From Protea cynaroides (Eukaryota; Streptophyta; Magnoliopsida; Proteales; Proteaceae), in the NCBI GenBank assembly GCA_028583415.1, contig CM053267.1, positions 48,587,390 to 48,651,389 of the forward strand: a stretch of DNA of 64,000 bases. The letters are read 5' to 3'. Of this stretch, positions 1-10,598 are shown in pieces (position 1 is the first letter of the stretch; each line of letters begins with the position of its first letter). The translations under genes and the position numbers were made by a program. Under the pieces are notes generated by a model. It was not told where the DNA came from, searched no databases, and worked only from the letters and a program-made list of their open reading frames with translations.

Positions 1-2094
1 TGTTTTAGATGACTTGCAACAAGTTAAATGGAATTCTACATCAAGTTTGATGAGCGAGAGTGGCTGTGGGCCCCATTGGTGATGTGGCATAGTTTCTGGT
101 GATGTGGCCAAGTTTTTGATGATGAGGCAGTGTTGCGGCATCTTGAAGCATTACATGAAGAAAGAAGATGTAGAGAGAGAGAGAGGAGAGACAAACTAAA
201 AAGAGAAAGAGGAGAGAAACTGTGGGTGGGACCCACCGGTGTGGTGGCAAGGTGACATGTCAACACGGCAGCCCACGACACTTGGCATGCATGCACGCAA
301 AGTTTCAAGTCCAAATTCCTAAGTTTTATAGACTTTTAACTTTGGGGCTATTTTTGGTGGGTCCCGCAGTAGGTTCATGAAGATCCAGAATTGGGAAGAC
401 GTAGAGCGTTGAATTAGCTTTCCAACGCAACTTGAATCGCTCAATTTTGATTTTGGATGAGGGAGATATCGCAGTTTCCGTCGAAACGATCGAAAACAGC
501 CAAAAAATCAAGCTCTCGGTGAGTATAAGTAATACAGGGAAAACAGTAGCATTATCTAAAAGTCCTAAGGTCTTTTTGCAATTATCAAGAGTTGAGGGAG
601 AAGGCTGAAATTATCATAAAATGTGTTTAAATTCCTTTTGGAGGGCTCAGAATGAGCCACGTCGTCAAGATCTAGATCGGATGGATCTGAAAATGGCAGG
701 CTAATGTGTATCATAGAGATCGCGCTTTGATCCTATTGCGTGGTCTGTTATTGGCTGTGCACAGCTTATAATGGTGCATCGAGCTTCACGAAGTCAACGC
801 CTTTATTCGATGTGGCGCGTTCCTCGTGCGACAACGGATCAGATCAAGATCCAGCGGCTCACGTAATCTCCATCACGCCTTACGCTAGTTATTCAAATCC
901 AAAGGCCGGCATCAAATCCCACCTTTTGAACTCTTATCCAACGGAGGTTAAGGAAGATTCTCTGAGCGCCAATCACATCTCGACAATGCATCAGCGAGGC
1001 GCTGCTATGGTGCGGCGCGGGTGTACGGTAAGCCTCCAAAAGATTCCATTTTGAATTTTCTAATTGGTCGAACTTCAAACCGACATAACTTCTTCATCCG
1101 AGCTCCAAATCGGTCCATTCAAGTTTCCATATTTTTGGGTTCTCTACCTATTGGGTGCCATTAGAAGTCGAAAAAATGAAGAAAAAAATCAAAAATAGCA
1201 TTTTGAAGGGAGACAGAAGGTTTTCTAGGGTTTCGTGTCCTATGGGAGTGACCAATCACCAACTACCTCTTCTCTGTGCATCAATGGAGTGCTAAATCCC
1301 TGTGAGAGGTTAGTAGAGCTTTTATTTTTAAATTCATAGTGATTATGGGTTGTGTGGAAGAGATTAAAAGCTTGTGGGTGAGGTGTGCTCTGTGAATCGA
1401 TCTCAATCATCATTGAAGGCTGTTGGAGAGTACCTGAGAGCAGTGTGAAGCTTCAAAGAGATTATTGGCCATTCAAAAGCATTATTTGTGAAAATTTTCA
1501 ATTCCCTATCTATTTATGCTTTCAATATATTGTATGCTAGCGTAGGTGAAAGTTGTTAAATACCTAGCTAGTGGGGAAAAATTGTAAGGCATAATTATAA
1601 GCCTAAAAATTTGTTATTTGCTTCTCGTGGGTGCGAGTTAAGCCTAGTGTGTGCAGTGGATGCTAAACACTGGCTATTGTAGCCTGAATCTTGGCATTGT
1701 TGCGCCCTCTCAGTTTTATGCTGGGAAAACCTAGGGTTAATATCCTTGTCTTGTTAAAGACTAAAAGTTGAGTGTTGAGTAAATACAGAGTTTATTGGGC
1801 ATTGCTCCATGGACTAGCCATCACACACTATGTTGGTGAACCACGTAATATCCTTGCGTTGATTATTTTATCTTTCTGATATATTTTGGAGTGCGTGGAA
1901 TGGCTTGCAATGTGGGTGTGCAAATCTAGTAGACCTGGCCACTGAGTGATAGCGAGGTAGATTTGCATACGCTTGTGTGTGTGTGTGAAAAGTTAAGTCT
2001 CCATCAGCTCTAGGCAGCAGTGAAATAATTAGGGAGAACTTTCAGACACTGATTCATCCCCCCCCCCCCTGTCAGTGTCATATCAAGTTCATCA
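1..2094 (+). mobile_element. Copia-type LTR, family B, missing its first ~50 bases
   Basis: The whole stretch aligns by eye, colinearly and in the same orientation, with 8394-10445. Shared landmarks include the GA-rich start, a run ending in ..AAAATTAAG-like text, the GTGTGTGTG run and the final TCAGTGTCATATCAAG followed by TTCATCA. The right end at 2094 is a typical CA terminus. No primer-binding site follows it, so this is the 3' LTR of an element lying left of the window, or a solo LTR. The open frames inside are not conserved in the second copy, so I treat the segment as non-coding. The family is assigned from the second copy, which is followed by a Met-tRNA primer site and a Copia gag start. 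Confidence 0.8.
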
Positions 2095-3229
2095 ATATCA
2101 ATATATTTTAGAATGAGCTAATGAGCTCTTCGTTTAGGTTAGACTCTTCTTCTTCCTTGCATTAGGGCTCGAATCAGCAAAACCAACAACAGTGATTATT
2201 GATCCTCTCTCCCCGTACCTCTTATGCTGGCGATTATTGATCCTCTTTCCCTTACCTTCAACGATGGTGACTAGTGAACTATTTCTTCTCTGTTTCTGCC
2301 CCCATTGACAGCGACTAGTGAACTTTTACAGAAAAATGTGGATTCTCTTTTCTGATGTTAGCCTTTCACTTTTTAATGCTCTTTGTTTATCATTCTAGGG
2401 TTTCATCTGGTATGAGATTTTGAGGTGTTCTGTTTTCATCTGGTATGAGTTTTGAGGTGTTCTATTTTCAAGGGTTTCATCTAGTATTTGATTCTCCCAC
2501 TTATTCATTCAATTGAATAAATTAGTTGCTTTTTTTTCACTCTCCATTCCAATAATAATGATTTTTTAATACATATTGTAATATTGTAATATTTCTAAAT
2601 TTAATTGATTTTTTGTCGTCTTTCAAACGAGCACTTTTGTTATGCTACTCATACAATCATTCAATAGCTCCTGGGCTGGGAGGTTAGATAGCGGTTTTGG
2701 AATGTTCTCTGGAAGACTTTGATGAAATTTACATGGGGTTCCTTAAAAAGTCACTCGAAGACAGATGAATGGATCAAAACCTCATAATTGAATGTTCTTC
2801 CCCCTACCCTTTTTTCTTGTTGAAACTTCAGAACCTTGAATATATTCCGAGTAACTATTGCATTGTTCATTGTACACTTGGCCTTAAAGAACTTCACTCG
2901 TGCAGCCAGGTCTATAAGGATGATTATTTGGTTTGTTTTTAACTGATCCTTCTGCAGTTTACCCATGTTTTACATTCATTCTTGAGCCATCAAAGTATAC
3001 AGGATCATGGGATCAACAGACGAGATGCGAGGAAGGGAGGAGATGTGAGGAAGAAGATAACTATATAAAAATTATTCTGCACATATATAATACCAAACCT
3101 ATTTTTTATTTTAAAATCTATTATGCTCAATAGTTACCAAACAACATTTTATTTTTAATCAAAAATAGTTTTTAGAAAGATAAATAGACAAAAATGAAAA
3201 ACAAAAATGAAACCAAACACAGTCTAACT
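2095..3229. other. Unassigned intergenic sequence
   Basis: No protein-like frame, tRNA or clear element end is visible. The part around 3060-3225 is AT-rich with three ACCAAAC motifs, a style common at the ends of small plant hAT-like elements, but I found no matching terminal repeat or 8-bp duplication and make no call. Confidence 0.4.
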
Positions 3230-3560
3230 ATTGGATAGTTACGAAATGATCAAGATTAATAAAATCTCAACCTCAAAGTCAACCATTTATCTCTCATCTA
3301 TATGCCATAAATTCTCTTGGTACCTCATACACACTTTTGATAATTTATTAATTTTTTGGAAAGAGGATCGGTACATTAGCACCACATATTGGAATTAAAC
3401 ACATTCCACTACATTGGTAGTAGCGGACAAAACTTCATCTGTTCATGATTAAAGAAGAAAATAATAAATAAAGTGAGAGAATACATCTATGATGAGAGAC
3501 ATAATTATATGGTAAACTGTTTGGGTTAAAATTTTCATACGTGAACAGAATATTTTAGGA
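3230..3560. repeat. Dispersed repeat, intact copy
   Basis: This stretch resembles two separate segments at 16030-16183 and 41560-41760. Shared text includes AATCTCAACCTCAAA, an (A)GAGAAGAGGATC-like block and CATC(T)GTTCAT. Those two segments are the two sides of the nested insertion at 16184-41359, so this copy looks like the uninterrupted form of the repeat. It has no coding capacity. I do not recognise the family. Confidence 0.5.
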
Positions 3561-3743
3561 TTCTATTTAACAAATTTTAGTTTCATCAAAGAGACATTCA
3601 TTAATATCAACCAAATAAAATTTTATTTTTTTAACCCTAACATTTCAACAGTATGGGCTTTTATTAAAATTGTTTTTAATCATTGAAAAAAAATGGCATT
3701 CCACCTCCGAAAATTTGTTTTTAATCATTACAAATTCAGATTC

Positions 3744-4236
3744 TTAAGGTTGTTTTTCAATCCATCTTCCTTGATCAATAAATGACATTTGTGTCAAGTG
3801 CTTCATCTGGGAGTAGCTGATCTTACTTTCCCATGTCCAAAGCAATTTGATTTAGCATGCATAAAGTTCCCCCTGAAATTGCCAATCTAATACTGATACC
3901 CATTCTAATACAAAAAACTAATACTATGTTCTATGTATAAGATCCAAGAAACAATGAAGTTAGAAAGGGTGAAATGATCATACTCATGGCCAGCATAATA
4001 CCAAGCATCCCATCCTTGTGGAACCACTACTTGGGATAGAAATGTTTTTTCAAATATGACTCTGGAATAAGGCCATAAGCTCTTCCAAGATAGGCGAAAC
4101 CATTTCCCACCACAGTTGCATTTTTGAACACAAAGCCACTTGGATCATCTGGTGAATATTGTCTTTGAGCTGTTATATAACCGGCCACATCATTATCCAA
4201 TTCTAGACCCTGAGCAGTAACAGCTACCACGCATCC
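3744..4236 (-). pseudogene. Plant pectinesterase (pectin methylesterase), last two exons, frameshifted
   Basis: Read on the minus strand, exon 4236-3984 encodes VTAQG, GYITAQ, SGFVFKN, LGRAYG and, after a one-base frameshift just past LGRAYG, YSRVIF and VVPQGWDAWYYAGHE. These are the C-terminal half of the pectinesterase beta-helix; LGRAY occupies the family's LGRPW position. An acceptor AG precedes the exon. A 111-base intron follows (GTATGA at 3983 to TTTCAG at 3873), whose phase joins HE to the last exon, 3872-3744. That exon encodes NCFGHGK, then a second frameshift, then SFIDQGRWIEKQP and a stop. Active enzymes demethylate cell-wall homogalacturonan after secretion. The catalytic Asp region (GxVDFIFG) belongs to earlier exons, which are absent: the upstream side runs into a CT repeat and Copia/Tekay debris. 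The two frameshifts and the missing exons make it a remnant. Confidence 0.85.
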
Positions 4237-4285
4237 CTTCAACAAAGATAAACAAGAGATTAGCAAACCACCCTAAAACACAACT

Positions 4286-4286
<1 letters not shown>

Positions 4287-4354
<68 letters not shown>
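4287..4354. repeat. (CT)34 microsatellite
   Basis: An uninterrupted CT run of 68 bases, sitting 50 bases outside the first preserved exon of the pectinesterase remnant. Confidence 0.95.
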
Positions 4355-4355
<1 letters not shown>

Positions 4356-4560
4356 ATTGCAACAAGAGATAAGAAAGGTAGAGAGAAATGGAGAACAAGA
4401 GAGATTATATTTAATCAATTTAATACTGGTTTTTAACCAACGGTTTCTTAGTTAAAACCAAAATCATACCAATTGATAAGGAATAGCCAGATATACATGG
4501 ACTGTTAATAGCACGTCATTTTTAAATTCAAATTTTGAATTTGACATTCTATCACACAAT

Positions 4561-4692
4561 GTAAATTGTTGTAATCATGGGTTACAAATTGTTGTAATCA
4601 TGAGATGTAAATTGTTATAATCATGGGTTACAAATTGTTGTAATCATGAAATGTAAATTGTTGTAATCATGGATTGTAAATTGCTGTAATCA
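4561..4692. repeat. Minisatellite, ~24-bp unit, about 6 copies
   Basis: The unit is close to AAATTGTTGTAATCATGGGT followed by TAC or TGT. Copies alternate between a GGGTTAC and a (G/A)ATGT linker, suggesting a 48-bp doublet. Confidence 0.85.
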
Positions 4693-4734
4693 ATATTCAA
4701 ATAACCCTTTACCTGCTCCTAGTGTCTATCCTTA

Positions 4735-6961
4735 TGTCACACCCCAATTCTGTACTATTCAGAATGGTGTGATGAACCTCTAATTAACCAATGGTTCAAC
4801 CAGGATCTCAAATAGGTTGTGTCCGTTTGCTTAAACCATACACATCCACAACAATAATCAGAGTAAATACATAATAGCGGAAGTTTTAAATATTAAATAA
4901 ACTGAGAATCTAAATGTGATAAAATAAATAATTTAACCAATTATTTCCAAAGGGACTAAGACATAAACTTAAATAATTAATTTAAATACATTGTCTGTAT
5001 AATCCAAATAAAATTTTAATCGAAAACACAGGAGTTGCACTCGCATGTCGAACCATGCGACTCCATCATCACTTCAGCGTCCATCGCCGCCGCTTGCCCG
5101 TACACAGGAGCATTCATGTAGTCTTCAACCGTGGTACCTGCATCATCAACTAAAATATTCGACGTCGAAAAGGGTGAGCACACATCACGGCTCAGTGAGC
5201 AAACAAAACAATGCAACAAACATATGCATGCATTCAATTCATATCTGTGGTCTGGTTTATAAGTTTGCAATGTGCTATAGAAAGGTTCAGAGGCCGCCTC
5301 ACCTCTATACACAAGTGTGTGAAGCTGCCCAATGAATATCGGCATTGTCGTTCCACATGCACCCACCATGGAAATAGTGTACCCAATGGGTATCGGCATT
5401 GCAGTATCACATGCTCCCATACCAACACGTAAGCCTCTATTGGCGAGGGCTTGCAAACTGGGCTCGCAACTAACCAATCCTAATGTTAAACAGTGTATCC
5501 AAGGCCTCACCCCAGCATCCCTCAATACGTCCATAGAGATAGAGCTAAGGCCCCCCGGCAGAGTCAGAGACTACACGGTCCGAGACCACCTCCCCTGATG
5601 CCCTACGACGTAATAGCTCTGCTAAGGTAATGGCGATATGACGATGTCAGTGGACTATACTTGAGTAGAGATAGAGCTAGAGTCTGGTGACCGGGATAAA
5701 CCACAGTGTCACGTCCTCCCCCTAATGCCCCACTCGCATCAAATACACTAACCACACATAAACATTCACATATCTATTCCTAACATCACCATCATCATCA
5801 TGTTATAAATAAACAAAATTAAATATGCATGAACAGTAATAGCAGAAATATTGGATGACATGTTAAATGCACAATACACACATACACACATAGAATCAAT
5901 CAATCATGGTATCAAACTCAATAAGCAAAAATAGCTTTTATTATCCAATTAGTTTAGGTCATGTTCCCTCACCTTTGATTGAGTGTAGATCCTCGTTCAA
6001 GCTTTAAGAATCACTTTTAAATCACTAGGAAAAACCTAACAAGTCGATAGATTTTAATTAGAATTAATTCTAATAAATTTAGACTAGCTGAAATCATAGG
6101 ATCGCAGGTAGGGTAGTACCTAGGGTCGGTTACCCAATCGACCCTAGGGGTAGGGTCAGACATGGGGTCGGTTATCAATCGACCCTATGTGCGACCACAC
6201 CCTCCCTGGGACTTTCCGAGGGTATGTGATCTATCCTGAGGTCTCGTAGGTCCATTCTAAGATTGTTTTATGACTCATAACTATGATTTTTACACATTTT
6301 TCATTATTTGATGATTACTTACATGGATTCCTTCGAAACTCATCCATGGGTAGATGATTTGGGTTTCTCCCAATCCTAACTTCTTTATATTCCATTGTAG
6401 GTTCTTAATTTATGAAGGGAATTAGACTCATACCTGAAGTTGACTGAGATTCAGAGGTTTCTCTGAAGTTCCTCCTCTTCCTTAGTCTTTTTTCTAATTT
6501 TCCTTCTTTTCTTCTCTTCCTTCTCCTTCTCTTTCTCTCACTTTCAATTAGGGTTCTAAAAGGAGTGAAAGAGGCTAAGGGACGTCCTATTTATAGAGGA
6601 AAATCTCCCAAAATAAGTCCCATCGAGATTAGGAAAGGACTCCTTGAAATTAGAAAAGTTTCCTAATTTATGGTTTCAGTCTGTCATCATAGGGTCGCAC
6701 GTAGGGTCGCAGGACCTGTCGACCCTATGGTTCTCAAGTCATCCAACCCTACGATTGAAAAGTCATGGGTTGGACTTCTATTGAGGTGGGGTCAACCCTA
6801 CCTGTTTAGGCATGCGATCCTACCCTCATATTTACTATTTTTGGGTCAAATTCATACCTGGATTTGTGATTTCCTTCACGTATTTGGTCCACTTGACTCG
6901 ACCATGATAGGTAGACCTGGTACAAGGTGGTAAGACCGGTTAGTTTAATATGGGTCTTACA
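4735..6961 (-). mobile_element. Solo LTR of a Tekay-like gypsy element, inverted
   Basis: The left end TGTCACACCCC and the right end GGTCTTACA are the reverse complements of the Tekay LTR termini seen at 13541-15692 and 49273-51524. Length (2227 bp) matches those LTRs. Internally the same order of landmarks appears on the minus strand: GTCGAC-rich block, TATAAATA box (6588-6595), second GTCGAC-rich block, splice-like sites, repeated AGCTCTATCTCTATG text, and the 33-codon frame. Neither flank shows primer site or pol sequence. The flanks CCTTA (4730-4734) and CTTTA (6962-6966) fit an aged 5-bp target duplication. It is much more diverged than the other three LTRs, so it belongs to a sister subfamily. 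Confidence 0.85.
5016..5117 (-). CDS. 33-codon LTR-embedded frame with CxCxxC end (diverged copy)
   Basis: The minus-strand frame starts at an ATG (5117-5115) and ends at TAA after 33 codons, exactly the length seen in the three other Tekay-type LTRs. It shares 15 of 33 residues with the copy at 51140, including MNAP, YG, AA, D, H and the CEC..C end. Seven of those 15 residues use different codons, each differing only at the third base. The open frame continues upstream through VDDAG.TVEDY to a TTTTAG acceptor-like site at 5151. Translation is not shown by the sequence; the constraint pattern is the evidence. I do not recognise any family. Confidence 0.5.
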   Translation of the reverse strand: MNAPVYGQAAAMDAEVMMESHGSTCECNSCVFD

Positions 6962-7080
6962 CTTTATCCCATTGGATCCAACCAATTGTAAAGAGTAATG
7001 AATTCTATAAATACATAATAGCCATACACGTACAAGTGTATCAGAGAATTTATCTCACAATCTTATTGGTTTATCGTTTA

Positions 7081-8279
7081 TGGTATCAGAGCTATTAGAC
7101 TAACGTCAAGAATAGCCATGTCATCTTCAATAGTTTCTCCTACCTTTTCTCCTACTGACTCCACATCTTTTCCCCTTTCAACAAAGTTCAGTCACAATAT
7201 CTCCATCTGTCTAGAGCAGAACAACTATCTTTTGTGGAGGTCACAAATTCTCCTTATCATTCGTGGTTATAACGTCATGGGGTATATTGATGATTCACTA
7301 CCATGTCCACCTCAAAAGATTGCTTCGGTGACGTCCTTTAACTCGTCAATCGATATTACTAGTGTATCAATCACACCACCTACTATGGTTGATAATCCTG
7401 AATATGCATCTTGGCTCTGTCAAGATTAGTTACTATTAGGATGGATTCTCTCTATCTTATCTGAATTCGTTCTTGGACAGGTCATTGATTGCATCTCTTC
7501 TTCTACTGTATGTACCAGTCTTGAACGACTATTTGCGAGTCATTCTAGGTCTCACATTATGCAGCTTCGTCTTCAGCTGCAAACAAAGAAGAAAAAGAAT
7601 CTCTCGATTGCTCTCTATTTTCAGAAGATGAAATCCATCTCTGATAACTTGGCTGTTGTTGCTAATCCAGTATCTGAATCTGATCTGCTACTTCACATCC
7701 TTGCTGGTCTTGGACCAGAATGAGATGCTTTTGTGACAACCGTCTCTACAAGGTCAGATTCTATATCTTTATCTAATTTACATGGAATGCTTCTCAATCA
7801 TGAAATGCATCTTGAACAACAAGTTCAGCCAGCTCTAATCCCAGAAGAAAATGTTGCTTCATCATATAGCAACAATCGTGGAAGACAAGGCCATGGCAAT
7901 AACTCTTCCAACTATAATTCCAATGGACATAATAATTCATATGGACCTGGCCGTGGACATAGCCGTAACAAAGGCCAAAACTCCTATGGCCATAATAGCT
8001 CCTCTTCAAATAGCAACAAACCCCAATGCCAAGTTTGTGGACGTTTTGGTCACACTGCATTGACCTGCTACTATCGGTTCGATAATAATTATTAGGCTCA
8101 TCCATCTCAACCTGCTGCAAACATTGTTGCCACCAATACTTCCCCTCATATGGATGCTTGGTACCAAACTCTGGCTCTACCGATCACATCATTGCTGATC
8201 TCAATAACCTCTCTATCAGATCTAAATATCAAGGAAGTGTTGGACTTTGTGTTGTCATTGTTGGCAACTTGGCTAATGT
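7081..8279 (+). pseudogene. Copia gag and start of protease, broken
   Basis: A primer-binding site TGGTATCAGAGC (initiator-Met tRNA) at 7081-7092 precedes an ATG at 7118. The product has the Copia Gag pattern NNYLLWRSQ..IRGYN near residue 30 and a zinc knuckle CQVCGRFGHTALTC (CX2CX4HX4C) near 8028. Stops interrupt it at 7427, 7721 and 8093. Gag would coat element RNA in the cytoplasm. Downstream, a frameshifted NSGSTDHI-like segment (about 8165-8200) is the aspartic-protease start (D-S/T-G type). Nothing of integrase or reverse transcriptase follows: the copy ends shortly before the family-B LTR at 8344. Asn/Ser-rich spacers flank the knuckle, as in many plant Copia Gags. Confidence 0.85.
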
Positions 8280-8343
8280 GACAATGTTTGTGAGCATTCA
8301 GTCAGATGAACGAGGAGAGAGAGTGTCAGAATAGGAGAGAAAA

Positions 8344-10445
8344 TGTTAGTGCAATGGTAAAGATGGAGCAACTTCACATGTGTGTTCTACATGTGTTTCA
8401 GATGGCTTGCAGCAAATTAAATGGCATTCTACATCAAGTTTGATGAGAGAGAGTGACTGTAGACCCCACTAGTGATGTGATCGAGTTTCTAATGATGCGA
8501 CAGTGTTCCTAAAGCTTTTCTGATCATGTTCATGTTTCTTGTGTTTCTGGTATTGTGGCATTGAAGAGAGAAATTTAAGAGAGAGAATCAAAAGAGAGAG
8601 AAAGAAGAGAGAGAAATGTGGGTGGGACCCACTGTTCCTAGGTGGCATGCCACCATGGCAGCCAGCCTGGCCGAGGGCCGTGGCACCATAGTGGCAGCCC
8701 CACATGGCCAGCGCAAGGCATTGCCCAGGCCGCAAGGCATAACCCAGGCCGCAAGGCATAGCAGCATGCCCCACAGCAGGCAGCCGAGCCCAAGCTTGGT
8801 GTGGCACGCACACTGCACACCTTGTGTTTGATAAAACTCTTAGAGAGAGAGTGAGCAAAGGGTTAGAGAGAAGCACCTCTCGGACATAAAAGCTTGTACA
8901 GAGTTTGGTCAATGAAAGGCTAATTACAGAGGTGATTTTCCAAATTTTTTAAGGGAATTTTCGGCATAAAAAATTGAGAAGATCCGAAATCAACTGCTAA
9001 AAAGGTGCCACGCGTGCCAGATTCCAAATCGGTGGCCCTGGAGAACGCGGGCTAGAGTGTATCTCGACGAGTGCGTCATTATTCTCCCGTGCAGGTTTTA
9101 ATTAGACAACCATAGTTTAATAAGGTGCGCCACGTCATATTGAAATGGTGCCTTGATTCTGTGTTGCGCACATATGGTACGGTGGCGTGCGGATCTCAAT
9201 CTAACAGCATCGATCAGCGCCGATTTTCAGTGACACGAATTATGCGGGTCTGACGAACCAAGATCAATCCCGCCTTTTCTTCTCAGATCCGACGGTAGAA
9301 TTTATTGATTCTCTATGCGCCAATATGATCTCGACAACGCATCGGCGCGGCATGGCTACGGTGCGGCGCGGGTGCATGTATTGTTTGGAAAGATTTTTTT
9401 TCCTTATTTGTTACTAGCCGAACTTCAAACTGCCATAACTTTTTCATCTGAGCTCCAAATCGGTCCATTCAAGTTGCAGTTTCCATATTTTTTGATGCTC
9501 TATACATTGGGTGCCGTTGGGAGTCAAAAAATTAAGGCAAAAATCAAAAATAGGCTTTTAAAGCTTAACAAAGGGTTTTTCTAAGGTTTCGTGCATGTGG
9601 GAGTGATGAATCACCAACTACCTCTTTTCTGTGCATCAATAGAGTGCTAAATACCTATGAGAGGTCAGTAGAGCTTTTATTTTCATATTCATGGTAATTA
9701 TGGGTTGTGTGGAAGATTTTAGAAGCCTGTGGATGAGGTGTGCTCTGTGAATCTATCTCTATCATCATTGAAGGCTGTTAGAGAGTACCTGAGAGCAGTG
9801 TGAAGCTTCAAAGATATTGTTGGCCATTCAAAAGCATTGTTTGTGAGATTTTTCAACTCCCTATCTATTTATGCTTTCAATTTATTGTATGCTAGCATAG
9901 GTGCAAATTATTGAATACCTAGCTAATGGAGAAAAATTGTAAGGCAAATTTATCATCCTAAAAAAAATTGTTATATGCTTCCCATGGGTACGGGTTAAGC
10001 GTGGTGTGCAGCGTGTGCTGAACACTGGTACTTGATACCTGAATTCCTGGCACACGTGTGCCCTCCTAGTTTTATGTTGGGTAAATTGGGTGTATGTACT
10101 CCCTACTGTGTAAACAGCAAAAAGAAGTGTACTGAGTATATACGGAGTCCGTTGGGCATTACTCCATGGACTAGCCATCACACACTGTGTTGGTGAACCA
10201 CGTATATCCTGTGTTGTGGACTATCTTTATTTTCCTATATATTTTGGAGTGCGTAGAATGGCTTACAGGATGGGTGTGTAAATCTGGTAGACCTGACCAC
10301 TGAGTGGTAGCGAGGTAGATTTGCATGCGCTTGTGTGTGTGTGAAAAGTTTGGTCACCATCAGCTCTGGGCAACAGTAAATAATTAAGGAGAATTTTTAG
10401 ATACTGATTCATGCCCCTCCTCTCAGTGTCATATCAAGTTCATCA
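8344..10445 (+). mobile_element. Copia 5' LTR, family B, full length
   Basis: It starts TGTTAGTG and ends TTCATCA, is 2102 bp long, and is followed after two bases by the primer site at 10448. It aligns through its length with 1-2094. The two are not the pair of one element, because a different Copia remnant lies between them. The purine-rich plus strand and the GCATGCCACC/GGCATGCCA text around 8640 give several spurious open frames on both strands, which are not conserved in 1-2094. Confidence 0.85.
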
Positions 10446-10598
10446 ATTGGTATTAGAGCACCAGGCTCAGTGACAGCTTAATCAGCAGCTGAGTGATCAG
10501 AGGACAGTTATGGCACTAGGTGAAGGTTTTAACAGGCCCCCACTGTTTGATGGAACAGAATATGTGTTCTGGAAGAGAAGGATGGAAATGTATTTGGG
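10446..10598 (+). pseudogene. Copia primer site and gag start, cut off
   Basis: TGGTATTAGAGC (10448-10459) is a one-mismatch initiator-Met primer site. An ATG at 10510 begins a Gag N-terminus with PPLFDGTEYVFWKRRMEMYL, the usual Copia start (P-P-x-F-D-G-x-x-Y..W). About 30 codons in, the reading passes into Tekay reverse-transcriptase sequence in a different frame and stops at once. The rest of the Copia element is missing. Confidence 0.8.

Larger units (their letters stand above)
4503..7080 (+). mobile_element. Probable Copia LTR split by a solo Tekay LTR
   Basis: The sequence that directly precedes the primer-binding site at 7081 should be the end of a Copia LTR. That stretch (6967-7080, with an ATAAATA box and TTGTAA text) would continue leftward, across the inserted solo LTR, into 4503-4734, which begins TGTTAATAGC and holds the TTGTAATCATG minisatellite. 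The 7080 end lacks a canonical CA and I cannot align a second LTR copy, so the left boundary is a guess. Confidence 0.3.

Noticed and set aside
2751..2966. 71-codon minus-strand frame as a further pectinesterase exon
   Set aside because: It lies beyond the last exon's stop on that strand and shows no family motif.
8469..8912. Cys/Ala/Gly-rich frames on both strands around 8588-8831
   Set aside because: GC-rich part of a Copia LTR, not conserved in the second LTR copy at the window start.
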